This document shows, one piece after another, positions 11,033-23,375 of a stretch of 64,000 bases of DNA. Each line of letters opens with the position of its first letter. Position 1 is the first letter of the stretch. Source of the stretch: Apiospora phragmitis (Eukaryota; Ascomycota; Sordariomycetes; Amphisphaeriales; Apiosporaceae); NCBI GenBank assembly GCA_038363925.1, contig JAQQWL010000003.1:868001-932000 (forward strand). Direction: 5' to 3'. The translations under genes and the position numbers were made by a program. The notes below the pieces were generated by a model. The model saw only the letters and a program-made list of their open reading frames with translations. It was not told where the DNA came from and did not search any database.

Positions 11033-13315
11033 TTATGCGCTCTCCCAGCCCTGCTCCCGTTTGTACCACTTTAGGGTATCTTTCCCTGTTTGTACGCGCA
11101 TGCCGATACGCGCATCGAGAGTGAATGATCCCCAGTTCGTGACCTTTTCGAGCCATTCCTCACACAAAGCAGTCTGATTCCTGACCCAGTCCGTGTCTGA
11201 TAATGGCTCCTTCTTACTGCTGATACTCTGGGTATCACTGGCCGGCACGGGTTCTCCCGATTTCTTCCGCTGGATCCTCCACCAAGTGACTGCTGCCATT
11301 TCGTAAGCGGCCGCCGGCTGCGCCCAATCATCCTTGAGCGGCCCCTTGAAGAGTGCCCTGTGTCACTGTGTCAGTAATAAAACTCCTACAAGAAAAAGAA
11401 ATCAACCGCAGCATGGGGGAAAGTACCTATCAATCTCAAGAGCACCAGTCAAAAGACTCTCTGCTTCATCCAGCTGGCCCCCACATCTCCGGATAGCGGC
11501 CAGACAGACGTCCTTGATGACTTGTTCATCGCACTCGGCCATGATCTTAGCTTTGGCCTCCTCGGGTGCGGTAAGCCGGTCCCAGCTCAACATCTGCTCG
11601 GAAAGGTCGAGCTCGGCCTGCGCCATCTTCTTGGTCCCGTTCCAAAGGAAGACCATCTCCTGGCCTGGACTCAAACCTGCCGCATCGACGAAGTCGATTC
11701 CCAGCAGCTTCTGGCGCTCCTCCCACTTACTGACCTTGCGAGAGACGTAGACCTCGAAGGGCATAGGCCGGGCCATGAAGCGCTTCATACCAGCGGTGCT
11801 GCGGCCCTTCACCAGGAGTTCCTCGGCCTTCCTCTTGTGAAGAGCGATTTGGGTCTCATCCTTGACCTTCGCGTGGAAAGCACTCCGGTAGGTTTCCAAC
11901 TCAGCACAGCCAGCAAAGTAGTAGTACAGTGAGTGACTCCAGTCATTGAGTTCGATGCAACGTAAGAAATTGTCCCGAGTCTGCGGATAATCTCCAACGA
12001 ACATGGTGTTCAGAGACAGCTCGAATGCGTTGAGAGCTTCGACTTGACGCATCTTGGAGTCGGTATTCTTAAGCAGAATCGCGATAGCGCCGTGCAGGTC
12101 CCTGCTGTTAGAAAGCCCACGGGCTTCTTCAAGACGCCAGAGCCTTGAATCCGGGTAGCGTGATCGCATCTTGGCCAGTAGCTCGGCGCATCGCTTCTTC
12201 GGGTACCCGACGATAGCTCCTCGCTCAGTCTCCTCCTCGGATGGCAGAATATCGGCAAAAGCCAACAGACCGTTATAGTATGCCAGAAGCACAAGCGCTG
12301 CCACCGCTCCGTTGATGTTGTCGAACCGTGTACTCTGCCACATCATGGTCACGCCCCGTTCGCGGTCGCCCCTAAAACCTATGATGAGAAGAAGCCGAGA
12401 GAAGGCCGGCGGGACCATGGATATGATTAGCAGAAGGACGCCGAAGCACATGTTGGCTCCACTGTGCACGAAGGCGTCAATGGGGTCGGTAAAGATCTCG
12501 GAGTCTGGGCCTTTGCTGAACTGCTCATCGGCGGGCTTCTCTGCATCGTTGATTGACAGGCCTTTCAGTTGTTTCTCAGTTTCCCCTTCAACCTCAAGGT
12601 GACCCTGGTATTGTGCGGGCTTTTGTGACTCGGGCAACCCCTCTTCAGCGGCATCAACAAAATCAAGATCAGAGTCTTCGGTTTGGTCACCGCTCGATGC
12701 AGCATTTGGAGGTGTTGTCCCCTTGGCGGCTGCGCTTGGCAATGAAGGTTTGCTCCCGGTGGACTCAACGTGCAGCCCCTTCGCTTTGAGGTACGCAGTC
12801 TCTGCCTCCATGATCGAGTCCAGAGTCAGGAAAGCCTTGCGCAGCTTGTAGAAGCCCTTGAGGCCTTCTGTCAGGCTCTCATGCAGTACTCCGACGACGG
12901 CGCTCATCAGCTGTGCCTCGGCATGCACCAGGGCGTACTGACTGCCAGGAGGATGGATCTTCGCTGCTTGTCCATTCGTGGCAGCATCCTTCTGGGCCTT
13001 CTTCATCTCATTCCAGGCATTAGTTTCGCAGTTCGCTAGGCGTTTGCTAGCCTCGGCCATCATCTCCTTCTCAAAGCCGAGAATACTCCGCATAAAGGTC
13101 GTGATACCCAAACCCAAGTCATGATAGGGCGAGCTGCCCTTCTTCAGGTCGACTTCAGCCCCATCGATGTCGTCATTCATGATCTTGGCCGCGCTGGTCA
13201 TAGCATCCTGGATCTGCGCGATCTCGGCCGCCTGGAGATCGATCAGCGACTCCGAGGGGCTGGGATTGGCGGTGGATCGAGGCGTGGCGCCCCGGAACCA
13301 GCTGCGTAAACTCAT
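11033..13315 (-). CDS. Mitochondrial outer membrane protein IML2 (TPR-39 family)
   Basis: Member of the Iml2/TTC39 family; the yeast protein is linked to inclusion-body clearance and lipid droplets. Exon 1 (13315-11427) encodes MSLRSWFRGATPRS and a helical N-terminal half with LGITTFMRSILGFEKEMMAEA and SQYALVHAEAQLMSAVVGVL. A charged low-complexity segment follows, then a hydrophobic stretch CFGVLLLIISMVPPAFSRLL. TPR-like helices come after it (RDNFLRCIELNDWSHSLYYY). A 69-nt intron (11358-11426, GTACTT donor) splits the codon after ALEID. Exon 2 ends GKDTLKWYKREQGWESA. Total length about 737 residues, normal for the family, with no frame break. It is divergent from SEM1. Confidence in the family is high. 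Confidence 0.92.
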
Positions 13316-14692
13316 CGTGAAAGCGCGCCTGGTTCAACCCGGTGTGGAATGAGTGAAAGAGGGAAAGGATCAGAGGGGGGTATTGACCGCTGCGGGAGAT
13401 CTGGTCGGGCGGAGCTAACTGCGCGTAGCATTTAAAGGAGAGGGCTATCCGGTGCGTCTTTGGTGTGGGGCGTCTTTAGGGGTCTTTTTGCTTTCTTCCT
13501 ATGTAGGACTTGCAAATGTCCGGTAAATCCGAGCGCCAGGCAGGATGGAATAAAAAAGTGACGCTCCGGTTCAATGAGACGCGGCAGACACGGTTATGGC
13601 GAGGAGCACTTGGCGCATAGCCATGCGTATGTGAGCGAGGTATGCGTTATTGGCGCGAGGGGGGATGATACGCCAAAATGCGTGTTTGTGAAAGGACCCG
13701 TCTCGAGTGTATCCGCAATTAGAGCATGAGATGGGCAAGTAGGGTGTACCTGTAGATCCATGTATCACCTCCGTGGGGATGACGTCTTGACTCTTTGGGC
13801 GAGAGAAGACCCCGCCAGGCTGGAAATGGGCTTAGAGGACAAGCAATGTCATCGAGTCAGCTTCGGATTCCGCGATCAAGTCAGCGCGGCCAATTGGAAG
13901 AAATCAAACAGCGGTCGGCAGCATGATAAGTAGCTGAAGCCCGTCATATGGTACTTGGGCTGTGCAGGTCGGCGAAAGAAGCAACGGGCCGTGGGGGATG
14001 GAAAGGATGATCTGGTCTCGTGCTCTCTCTGGCAGGAAACAATCAGACCAAACACCGGGAGCAAACAGAATGGCACATCATATTGACTTTGATCGGTACA
14101 GGCTTCACTGGGACAGCTGATGCTCACTAACGAAGCAGGCTGAATCGGGGCGCAAGATAGTCAAGTAGGCTGCCTGACTTGCGCATCAAATGCCCGTTGG
14201 AAATGGATCCTGCGCCAGAATCATCATCAATCTGGCAGCACAGCACAGCGCAGAGCGTAGCCGAAATAGGGAGGTGAATGGTGCTTTTTCAGTTTGATTG
14301 GTTCAAAAACCAAGACGATCGGTCACTAACTTCGCCGTACGCCGAGCCTTTAGGTGGGCTGGTGGGCTAAGCCTGCGGGCTACCTTAGGTACCTAAAACC
14401 ATGATGCGGCTTGAGGGCCCAAGCTCTGCTGGAAGCTCCTTCCCTACCGCTCAGGTAATCATTCATTCAATCCAATCAGCCATTCCATTCCGATAGCCTC
14501 ACCCCAACCCAGACCAGCCCAGTCTTGTCAGCCAACTGCACCACACTTTCGATCCGATAGCTAGCAATCCGACACAACGAACCGCGGTGCTCCCAAACCA
14601 CAAACAGCAACGACAACACATCAAGCATCCTTCCTTTCTCTTCTACCAGAGGGAAGAATCAATAGCCTAAACCACATCCATATCCACCCATA
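13316..14692. other. Divergent promoter region between IML2 and SEM1
   Basis: About 1.4 kb with no convincing gene. Near SEM1 there are repeated CCA/ACA-rich and pyrimidine-rich stretches typical of fungal 5' leaders. A minus-strand open frame at 13876-14127 has no recognisable content. Confidence 0.5.
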
Positions 14693-15387
14693 ATGGCGTC
14701 AACAAGCACACCCAAGCCCGACGAGAAGTCCAGCTCGCCCGCCGGCTCCAAGCCCGAGCAATCACAAAACACCAAGACGGCCGGCGCCCTCGAGGAAGAT
14801 GACGAATTCGAGGACTTCCCCGTAGAGGGTATGTTATCATGGTTTTTCACACCCGCACAAACGCACACAAGAGTCTCGTGGCTTTCTTGTTGCCCCTGCA
14901 TCCCAAGAGCAAGCTGCACCATTATCACTACCATTCCCGTGCGACTGGCTGGGGATGGTTGAGATGTATCTTGCATTTCCCCCCGAATAAAGCCAACCAA
15001 ACTACTAGTAACGTAACTAACCTCCTCTTCTCCAGACTGGCCAGCCGAGGAGACCGAAGCCGCCAACCAGCAAGGCAACAACACGAGCGGCGGCACGGCG
15101 GCCGACCACCTCTGGGAGGAGAGCTGGGACGACGACGACACAAGCGATGACTTCTCGGCACAGCTACGGTGAGTAGCAAAACCTCTTCCACTTCCACGCG
15201 CAAGACACAACTTCCTCATCTATATACCATACTACCCACTTCTTTACCTATTTTAGGACGTGTTTTTCTATCTCTCAAGTATCCCTATTTGCAGCAGCAG
15301 CAGAAGAAACAACCATGCTAACCAGAGTCGTACGCACCCATCTACAGGGAAGAGTTGAAGAAGGTCGACGCCGCGAAGCGAAGATAG
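14693..15387 (+). CDS. SEM1: 26S proteasome lid subunit SEM1/DSS1 (Rpn15)
   Basis: Very small acidic disordered protein of the 19S proteasome lid, also found in TREX-2 mRNA export and BRCA2-type complexes. Three exons: 14693-14828, 15036-15168 and 15348-15387, with GTATGT and GTGAGT donors. The product is about 102 residues. The N-terminal half is Ser/Lys-rich; the diagnostic acidic motifs are DDEFEDFPVEDWP, spliced exactly at the VE/D codon, and HLWEESWDDDDTSDDF. The last exon contributes only EELKKVDAAKRR. All splice phases agree and the frame is intact. It is divergently arranged with IML2. Confidence 0.95.
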
Positions 15388-16305
15388 GATCAGCCTTAGT
15401 TTGGAAGACTTCGACCCCGCACAACGAACTTGACAACTCTCCCATTGAGGCGGAAACCAGTGACGTGCACCGGGGTGCTTTGAGCTTTGTGCCAGTGTTG
15501 CGCTGCAATGGCGACTTCTGAAGGACAATGATGGGGAGGTCGTAAATTAAATTATTGCCAGTCAGCTCTTCCATACACGGAGACCCCGCAAGATGGCCGA
15601 ACTCGCAATCCGGCATCAGACGCGATGGGAAAGGGGGTCGACCTTCTGTAGGAGAGGGGGGAACAGAAGTTTAGATTTGATGGCCTCGCAAGAGAGCTTC
15701 TTAGACGAATGAAATGAACAGCTGCATGCCAGTTTCAGTATGCTGCACAACACATGAGGGACTATACGCTAGGTAGTCATCCCAATACGGTATTATCATT
15801 GACAGTGCCTGGACCCGAATAGACATCATGTGCCATAAGCATGGTGTTTCCCAAACCGAATATTCCGTCTAATCTATTCCATGGACGTTGGTGTGATATA
15901 GATGATCATTGAGGGTGGGAGTGCCCTAGTTACAGCCCCCCTAGAAAGGGTAATATCTTGTCGATACTACCACGTTCTCAGCTCAGATCAGAACTGCATT
16001 AGCAGGTATGCGAAAAGCGAAAGGTCACAATCTTGTCAGTGAAAGTGGAAAAAGAATTATTATGTGCATGGGGGTATATTTTTATTATATTCATGTTTCG
16101 TTAGCACTATAGTTACTGGACCTCGACCTCATGCCTGCCGGGAGCGAGCGACTTGCTTCCCTCCCTACCTGCTGTTGGATTGTTCTTATTTATCCCTTTG
16201 AGAGAGCATCAACTCGTCTAATTGATCGTCAGGTGTCATAACTTTTTTTTTTTAATCGTCAACAACGTATTACAGCTTCATCAACAAACTGCGAGGCTTC
16301 GCATC
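15388..16305. other. Convergent intergenic region, SEM1 and PGK 3' ends
   Basis: Contains 3' untranslated and termination regions of two converging genes. AT-rich patches around 16050-16090 and a T run near 16243 could serve polyadenylation. No gene seen. Confidence 0.5.
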
Positions 16306-17805
16306 CTATTTGCTGCTGAGCGCGGTAACACCGGGCAGCTCCTTGCCCTCGAGCAGCTCGAGGAGGCACCACCACCGGTGGAGACGTGGGAGCACTTCTC
16401 CTCGGCGCCGTACTTGGCAGCGACGGTGGCCGTGTCACCACCGCCGATGATGCCGATCTTGCCTTGGCTGACGGCGTTGGTGAAGGCGTCGAGGGTGGCC
16501 TTGGTGCCGTTGGCGAACTTCTCGAACTCGAAGACACCGGCGGGGCCGTTCCAGAGGATGGTCTGGGCGCTGTCGATGGCGGCCTTGTAGAGCTTGATCG
16601 ACTCGGGGCCGCAGTCCAGGCCCATCCAGCCCTCGGGGATGCCGTCCTTGTCGGTGGCGGTGCCCGTCGTGGCGTCCTTGTCGAATTTGTCGGCGGTGAC
16701 GTAGTCGACGGGCAGGACGACCTCGACGTTGTTCTTCTTGGCCTTCTCCATGAGCTGGCCGACGGTCTTGGAACCGGCCTCATCGAACAGCGAGGTGCCG
16801 ATGGGGACGTTGTAGAGGGTCTTCTTGAAGGTGAAGGCCATGCCGCCGCAGATGACGAGTTTGTTGACCTTGTCCAGCAGGTTGTCGATCAGCTGGATCT
16901 TGTCAGAAACCTTGGCACCACCGAGGATGGCCAGGAAGGGGCGCTTGGGGTCCTCGAGGGCCTTGGCGAAGTAGTCCAGCTCCTTCTTCATGAGGAAACC
17001 GGCGGCCTTCTGGGGCAGGTTGACACCGACCATGGAAGAGTGAGCACGGTGAGCAGTGCCGAAAGCATCGTCTGGGTTTACCGGTTAGTTATAGGTGTTT
17101 TGGCACAGGCAAAAGGGGGAAACTGGAGGGGGAACTCACTGATGAAGACATCACCGAGCTTGGTCAGGCCCTGGCGGAACTCCTCAACCTTGGCCTTGTC
17201 GGCCTTGGTCTTGTTGCCCTCCTTGTCCTTGGCGGAACCCTCCTCCTCGAGGTGGAATCGCAGGTTCTCGAGGAGAACGACCTGGGCGTTGTCGGCCTTG
17301 TTGACCATGGCCTCGACCTCGGGGCCGACGCAGTCGGGCGCCATCTGGACGCTCTTGCCCAGCAGCTTCTCGAGCTCGGGCACGACGGGCTTCAGGCTGT
17401 ACTTCTGGTTGACCTCGCCGTTGGGACGGCCAAGGTGGGACATCAGGACAACGGCCTTGGCGCCATTGTCGATGGCATATTTGATGGTGGGGATGGCACC
17501 AGCAATACGCTGGTTGTTGGTGACCTTCTTGTCGGCATGAGGGGGACGTTGAAGTCGACCTGGAGAAGGAAGCTTCGTTAGTTCACAATGCGCATACAAG
17601 TAGTATTGGTTGGTATTTGGCATGGTAGAGAGCACGCTGCGGCATTAGATGGAGTGCGCGTCGAGCGAATTCATGGTGATTGATACTTTGCTCAACAAAC
17701 TTGGGATGGCGGGGTGGAGGAGGGGTATCGTTTGCTTACACGGATGAGCACCCGCTTGCCCTTCAGGTCGACATCAGTGATGGAGAGCTTGCTTGACAGA
17801 GACAT
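16306..17805 (-). CDS. PGK1: Phosphoglycerate kinase, two small frame breaks
   Basis: Cytosolic glycolytic enzyme converting 1,3-bisphosphoglycerate and ADP to 3-phosphoglycerate and ATP. Exons: 17805-17740 ([22 protein letters not shown]), 17559-17140 and 17071-16306. The introns have GTAAGC and GTGAGT donors. Conserved blocks are [76 protein letters not shown] and [17 protein letters not shown]. The frame is broken near 17,540, one base short right after VDFNVPL. It breaks again near 16,360, one base short in TGGGAS just before [11 protein letters not shown] and the end VTALSSK. PGK is normally single copy and essential, so these are best read as sequence errors. Confidence 0.96.
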
Positions 17806-17839
17806 GATGGAGGTATGTACAGAAAATCGACGATGTGTG

Positions 17840-17905
17840 TTGTCTTGATTCTGGGATGGGAAGGGGAGAGAGGGTGAGAAGGAGAGGGACAGTGTCTCTT
17901 GAAAT
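17840..17905 (-). promoter_or_regulatory. CT-rich core promoter of PGK
   Basis: On the minus strand this is a long pyrimidine (CT) tract ending about 40 bases before the PGK start codon. Such CT boxes just upstream of transcription starts are typical of highly expressed glycolytic genes in filamentous fungi. No TATA box is obvious. Confidence 0.65.
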
Positions 17906-18806
17906 AATAACAGCACGAGGGAAAAGCACGCAGCAACGGGATTGGCCTGCAGCGGCCTTGTCGGAGGTGAGGGGCAGCTCCCCTCGGATTGTCGCGCCAA
18001 AAAGCTGCTGAAGCCACTGGCATGGTGGGGTGATATGTTCACGCTGGAGCTTGCAGTGCCTTGGTGACGTGACATCTCACTCGGTCCTTCTTAGCTTGCA
18101 AGTTTCAACTTGCCAGATGTTTACAGTATATCGGACCATTTTGCTGGCCATCCAGCCACATTGGTCAAGCTGGTCCTGCCCAACAACATTAGAACCTTCG
18201 TGATGGCTTGATTTTGCAGATAGCTTGCTGGTTCCTGTTCTGGTTGGTTTTTGACTCACCCAGTCGGACTCCGCCGGTTTGTCTTGGCCGATTCTAGATT
18301 CATTCCCAATTCCCAATCCTGTCAAAAGGCTCAATACATTTCATAGAATTCACGCATGTCCGCTGTCATTGGATGCGACACATTAGGTAGCGTTGGCCGT
18401 TTCTGATAAGATGCATGCTGACTGCCTTGTCGTTTTGCGTCGCGGTGCTTGGCGTTCCGGTTGTCCGTACGCAGGGTCCTGTGGCGTCTGCAAAATGCAA
18501 AGTCTACGTTGTTCAGATGCGAAACATCATGATTATAGGTTAATGCTTCATTTTCGTCATAAATACATATGGAATAGAGCAAACTAAAAGAGTAACGCCG
18601 TTTATGCCCTTGCACAATCGATTCCATAGACTCGACCCCCGTAACGCCGCGAACCGTAGTAGGGCCGAGAAAGTGCCCTTTACCGCTCGGCCAGCGGCTC
18701 AATGCGCATGATGAATAACATGTTCTCCAAAGATCGGGGCGGGCAAAAAACGCCCAAGACCGATTTGGCAACCGGGCCATCCAGACTCTTCAAGTCCCCA
18801 TAATCC
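17906..18806. other. Intergenic, PGK upstream region
   Basis: Contains PGK upstream sequence and the 3' flank of the Mpv17-family gene. Open frames here (for example minus 18331-18780) lack motifs or coding bias. No RNA gene recognised. Confidence 0.4.
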
Positions 18807-19671
18807 CTAGGAAAGTCGAATGTTCGAAGCCCGTGGAGAGTTCTGCGTGGTTTCTTGCACGTCCTCAGCCGCATTGGACAGCGACAGATAGGCTGTCCAC
18901 GCAATACCAATAGTGGAAACGAAAGGCTAGCAGCACCATCCGGGTTAGTATCCACTTCGACAAGAGGTTCATGGTGATTGATATAGAGCTCTGCCACTTA
19001 CCAGCTGGAACTGCACGGGCATGAGCCTGAAGTTGATGACCTGCACGGCCGGCCAGACGAGGAAGTTGGCCTTCAAAGTCGGGATGTACATGTCCCTCAA
19101 CTTGTGCGCAATGGCCCTCTTACCACCGCCCTCGGCAGCCGTCATGACGGTAAAGAAGCACGCGATACCGAAAGGCGCGAAGATGAGCTGATCGAAGGCC
19201 ACGCGCTTCATGGCCGGGCCGAACGCACTCGTCTTGGTGATTGGGAACGTCCGCGACAGGAACCCGAACCATTTGAACTGTAGCGGCGCCATGGCGAAAC
19301 CGTAAGCCATGAAGCGGGTGAGGCGCTCAAAATCAAACGGCGGCGGAAGCAGCTTCGAGTCGGGGATCAGGTCGCGCTCGTAGAAGGGGTTCTTGCGGTC
19401 GAGATCGTGGATTTCGATGGCGACGTTATCATTCTTGGTCAAGCCCCCCTTCTTATGGAGAGCACGCTCGCGGACGGACGTGATGGTTTGGGCGACGGTA
19501 TCGGCGATGCCTCCGAGAACAGCATTCGTCACCATCATGGTGAGAACTGCGACCGTACAGTCAGCAAACCGAATAGAGACCTGATTGATGGGACCGGTTG
19601 GAGGACAACATACTTGGTCGCTCGTCATAGTAGGCATTAAACCTTGACATCAACCTCGCTGTGATCGTCAT
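18807..19671 (-). CDS. Mpv17/PMP22-family integral membrane protein
   Basis: Small multi-span protein of the Mpv17/Sym1 family, found in mitochondrial inner or peroxisomal membranes. Three exons: 19671-19614 (MTITARLMSRFNAYYDERP), 19546-19002 and 18926-18807. The first splice, GTATGT to GTCGCAG, gives the family-typical run YYDERP then ILTMMVTNAVLGG. Later landmarks are GFAMAPLQFKWFGFLSRTFP, FDQLIFAPFGIACFFTVMTA, LKANFLVWPAVQVINFRLMP and the last-exon segment PFVSTIGIAWTAYLSLSNA. The central loop of about 60 charged residues is longer than in human MPV17. The frame is intact at about 240 residues. A single long ORF reading past the first intron (from 19637) is an artefact of intron read-through. 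Confidence 0.88.
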
Positions 19672-21629
19672 CTCGATAAAGAATATAACGGTATGGAGGA
19701 GAGGCTAAGAGGTGGTGAAGACGGAGATGGTCAGCCTTGAGGTTTGCAGATGTAGGAAAGATGTTGCTAGCAGGGTAGGGTTAAGTCAATGATGCCAGTG
19801 ATTGAAGATAGTCTCATTCGATTGCAATATTCGGCGATGGACAAGTTGGGCAAGACATGTGCATTGACTAGAGAACGGGAGGGCAGGAACTCACGACTCG
19901 ACCGAAAATAAATCTGCTATTAACCGCCCTTGCAACACGGCGACGTGTGAGTTCCCAGGTCATTTTGGATGGATGCAACAGGTTGGCCTTTGTTTTTTAT
20001 CTTTTTCCGTTTTTACGACTATGGGACACCGGCCCTCAGCACTGGAGCTTTGGAGAGTGCGAAAAAAGCTAAGCGTTGGCAAGTCGCTTGTTTTTCGCTT
20101 GCTGGTGACGAAGGTGCTCCGTTGATTTTCGCAAGAGATGGATTCAGAACTGTCTCTTGGCCCTGAGCTGCCCGTCTATGACGACAGTTTTGACAATTTG
20201 GTCAATTTCCGGGTGGGAAGGCGATCAAAGGCCCAGGCCAGCGCTGTCGCAAGTCGTAAGCGGGGCTAAAGGTCCGATTCAGGTGATACCGGGTTTCTTC
20301 TATCTGTCCTCTCTCGTAACGTCAATTTCTATGGGGAGCAGGCCGATTCGATCGATGAATTCGCGGAAAGGAGGGAATAAATAGCGACAAATCAATCTGT
20401 GGCAGCTAGTTGAGGGAAATGACGAGAAGTTGGAGGGAGGGTAAGTTCTCACTTCGAATGGGAATCTATCCGACACTCAGCTTAAGGGATTGGCTGATGA
20501 AAGCAGGCAGTGCAGCAAGCCCAGGCAAATGGGAGGGTGGTCGGAGCTAGTTTGACAATGGGATTGGAATTAGTGAATGCCTTGCAGCCTGTAAGGCCTG
20601 CAACCCGGGGGCCTGTGGATGCCTGTCGCATGCCAGGCCACATATGCCGGTTATGTAATAAGCGCCTCTCGGGTGCCATTAGCGCCCGGGCAGCCTGCAA
20701 CGTTGGTGCAACACGCTTTGACGGGAACAACGACATGCTACTAACTTCCTCCTCGTTCATGATCATATATCTATTTACCGGCCTGTCTAGAGAATACAAC
20801 ATCTATCTGTTTCTTATTCCTCTGAAATCGAGTGTGGATTGTTTAAAAGAGCCTGTTAGATTTGACTCCAGATGTGGCTGGAGATCACTACCACAAGGAC
20901 CCTAGTGGACAAACTCAACCAAAGTTCAAGACATTAAACCCCCTTCTGACACGAGTCCTCCATGCTCATCTGTGCAGCGTCTGAAATTAGAAACTGCACA
21001 GCATCTGCATCCAACAAATCTATTGGCAATTGGCACGTCCCACGTACAGCAGCAACATAACCTACCAATGAGACTCTATCAAATGCAAGGCAGTCGATAA
21101 TGGCATGCTGGTCATGAAGAAGAAACCTAATCAAACCCAAAGGCAATCTACACGTTCATTTAGATGAATTGTTATCAAATGGGATGGATGGATTTGACTT
21201 TTGTCCAGTATGTCACCTACGTTTCGTGCTGACAGAACGTGGAAGTGAACCCGATGAATATAATCTGGTCCTACGACGTTCAATGTTCATTTTACCATTT
21301 TTCTGTGCACCTCGCATGAGACCAGCGACCATGTAACGCAACACTACAGCTTGCACAGTGCTATATCGCTCTTTCGATTTTCACAATGAACAGCAATTGA
21401 ATATCGGGGAACCGAAAAGCAGCTAGATTATGATGCAAGAATGAGACTGCTATGGGAACTCAAAAGCACCCGCCCGCCGTTAAATCAGCCTGGGTATGCC
21501 CCCAAATGCGCCGCTGTCAATAGCAGATGATGATGAAAATGAACACCACCAACCGGTTGGTAGAGAAGTTAACCAAAGATGTGCGCGACTATTTCCCAGC
21601 CTCATATCCGCTCCAGATTGCCTTTTTCC
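19672..21629. other. Two-kilobase intergenic region, no supported gene
   Basis: Several open frames of 60-130 codons occur on both strands, including minus 20934-21146 and plus 20510-20905. None has a recognisable domain, splice structure or codon bias like the neighbours. The right part is 3' of the small secreted protein gene. Confidence 0.4.
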
Positions 21630-22224
21630 TTACATAGGCACAGGCAGAATGAGGAGAAAATGAAAGAAATCATCCCCAGCATCGACGAAATCGATGGTAC
21701 AGGGGGCCACCGCCGCCGTCGCCGTCGCCTCAGACGGCAGGCATGTGGGACACCCGTACGTCTTGCGCACCACCACGGTGGGCGTGCAATCGCGGGTCAT
21801 CGTGATCATGGGGTACGGCTGCCGCGGCAGCTCGTCCTGGCGGCAGGTGCTGGTGGGCGGGGCGCAGACGAAGCGCCTGTCCTCCGCCCGCTTCCGGCAG
21901 CCGCCGTTGAAGACGGGCATCATGGTGGTCACCGTCTCGACGGCCAGGCCCGTGCAGCCGGGCTGGGGGAAATATTGAGTGGACTCGGGCGCAGCGTAAT
22001 AGGGCGGCTCCTCGTATGGTGCAGCCACGACTATGCTGGAGTGGAAGAGACGACGAGGTTAGCGATGTTTGCCCTTTTGGGCTGGGGTAGGTGCGTCGCG
22101 ATAAGCCCTTGGCGCGGGGAGTGACGCTAGGGGCGGGCTACGACGGGCGGAGTCCTTTTACTCACTTGGGGAGCAGCAGCCATGCTGCGGCTGCGATGGT
22201 GATGCGATAGCCTGGCAGATGCAT
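21630..22224 (-). CDS. Small secreted cysteine-rich protein, unknown function
   Basis: Not recognised as a named family. Two exons: 22224-22166 and 22035-21630, joined by GTGAGT to CCAG, with exact phase giving LLLPNIVVAAPYEE. The product is 154 residues. The N-terminus MHLPGYRITIAAAAWLLL is a probable signal peptide with cleavage after VVA-A. The mature part has eight cysteines: one before TGLAV, GGC, FVC, STC, RDC, YGCPTC (two) and APC. An even number and spacing like this suggest four disulphides. A short hydrophobic tail (FHFLLILPVPM) ends it. Candidates are an effector-like or cell-wall protein; nothing in the neighbourhood indicates which. Confidence 0.6.
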
Positions 22225-22860
22225 TTTGTCAAACTCGATCAATCAGTGTTTCAGATGTTGGGTTGTAAAGAAGCACTATCTATGGAAAAGGACAGTAGTT
22301 GCGAACAACTAATATTTATAAGGAGTAGGTATATCAAGGTCTGTCTTGGATTTCGGAGGCACCAGGATACAGGTCACGATCCATTTTGAGCAACTTGCTT
22401 GCTCGCATCTTGTTTCTGATATCTACAATACTTACAGCAATGTGGTACGCATTTCGGTTTCGAATCGAAGTGAGCAATAATACGTTATTTCAACGTCACT
22501 TTCCTGACGCGACCCGATTTATATGCTTTCGCGACCACGACGCACTCTCACCCACGATGCTGCAAACCTAGCACTCGCCTATACACTGAGCTGGTCCCAT
22601 ATTCGGTTTACTGTGCAATTGGGATCAGTGCCGTGTCGTGTCCAGTGAAAATGCGACACAAATCGGCCAATATGTGCTCCATGTAGGAGGCATGAAGTCT
22701 AGATAACAGCTTCATGTCCACCCCTTCTGTAGGCCACCCAGGCGTATCGAAAGTCCTAACATTAGGTTAAGGAAGCTTCAGCCATTGCCTGTTCCTTTGC
22801 ACGTCTATCTGAATAGGCCAAGGCAATTTTCCAATATGGAGTTGTGTCTGTGTCGGTGGT

Positions 22861-23375
22861 TCAGGAGGGTGGCAATTTTCGGGCGTATGGGAGGCGATGG
22901 AGACTCATAGTCAAGTCAGAATCGGCACGGTTGATTTCGATGATGAGGCAACTCCAATGTGATGGATCGTCCTCAAGCAAGTCATAGTACGCATGCCTAG
23001 GTGTGGTATTATGTGCAAATAGTACCCTCGACAATGGCCACAGCACGATTGCCGGGGCGCCTAACCACTACGGAGAGGAAGTATATAAGCTAATAATGGC
23101 GAATAGATAATATTGGTACGGCTTACATTGCCACGTTGCTTGTGCACGAATGCCGCAACCAGGGAGGCATGTATTAAGGTGCCTGTTGCATTTTCCAGAG
23201 CCGAAAATTGGGTTGGGGAAATCTTCTCAGGAAAATTCAAAACGTTAAGCTTTGCCAAGAGCTGGCACGTTGGACATCCCAAACTTACATGGCAGATGGG
23301 GCAATATATGAAGAGTACGGGAAGGTAGCATCGTGAGTGTCGCTGTCGAGTTTCTTTATTACTTGTCAAGGACAT
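22861..23375 (-). CDS. Possible small two-exon gene, unknown product
   Basis: Not recognised. Exon a (23375-23127) ends AFVHKQRGN at a GTAAGC donor. Exon b (23067-22861) starts WLGAPAIVLWPLSRVLF after CCGTAG, in phase 0, and ends KLPPS-stop. A second possible in-frame intron of 66 nt (GTAAGT, branch-like CTTAAC, ends AAG) lies inside exon a. The joined product is about 151 residues with two moderately hydrophobic stretches. Support is limited to splice signals and uninterrupted frame; it could be chance. Confidence 0.35.

Noticed and set aside
16386..17540. 384-codon open frame antisense to phosphoglycerate kinase
   Set aside because: It is the mirror of GC3-rich PGK codons, spans the PGK intron, and has no domain of its own.
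18680..18997. 105-codon minus-strand ORF ending in IMRIEPLAER
   Set aside because: It reads through the last intron and the wrong frame of the final exon of the Mpv17-family gene.
20934..21146. 70-codon minus-strand ORF with protein-like composition
   Set aside because: No splice partners, no family likeness and no codon bias; not distinguishable from chance.
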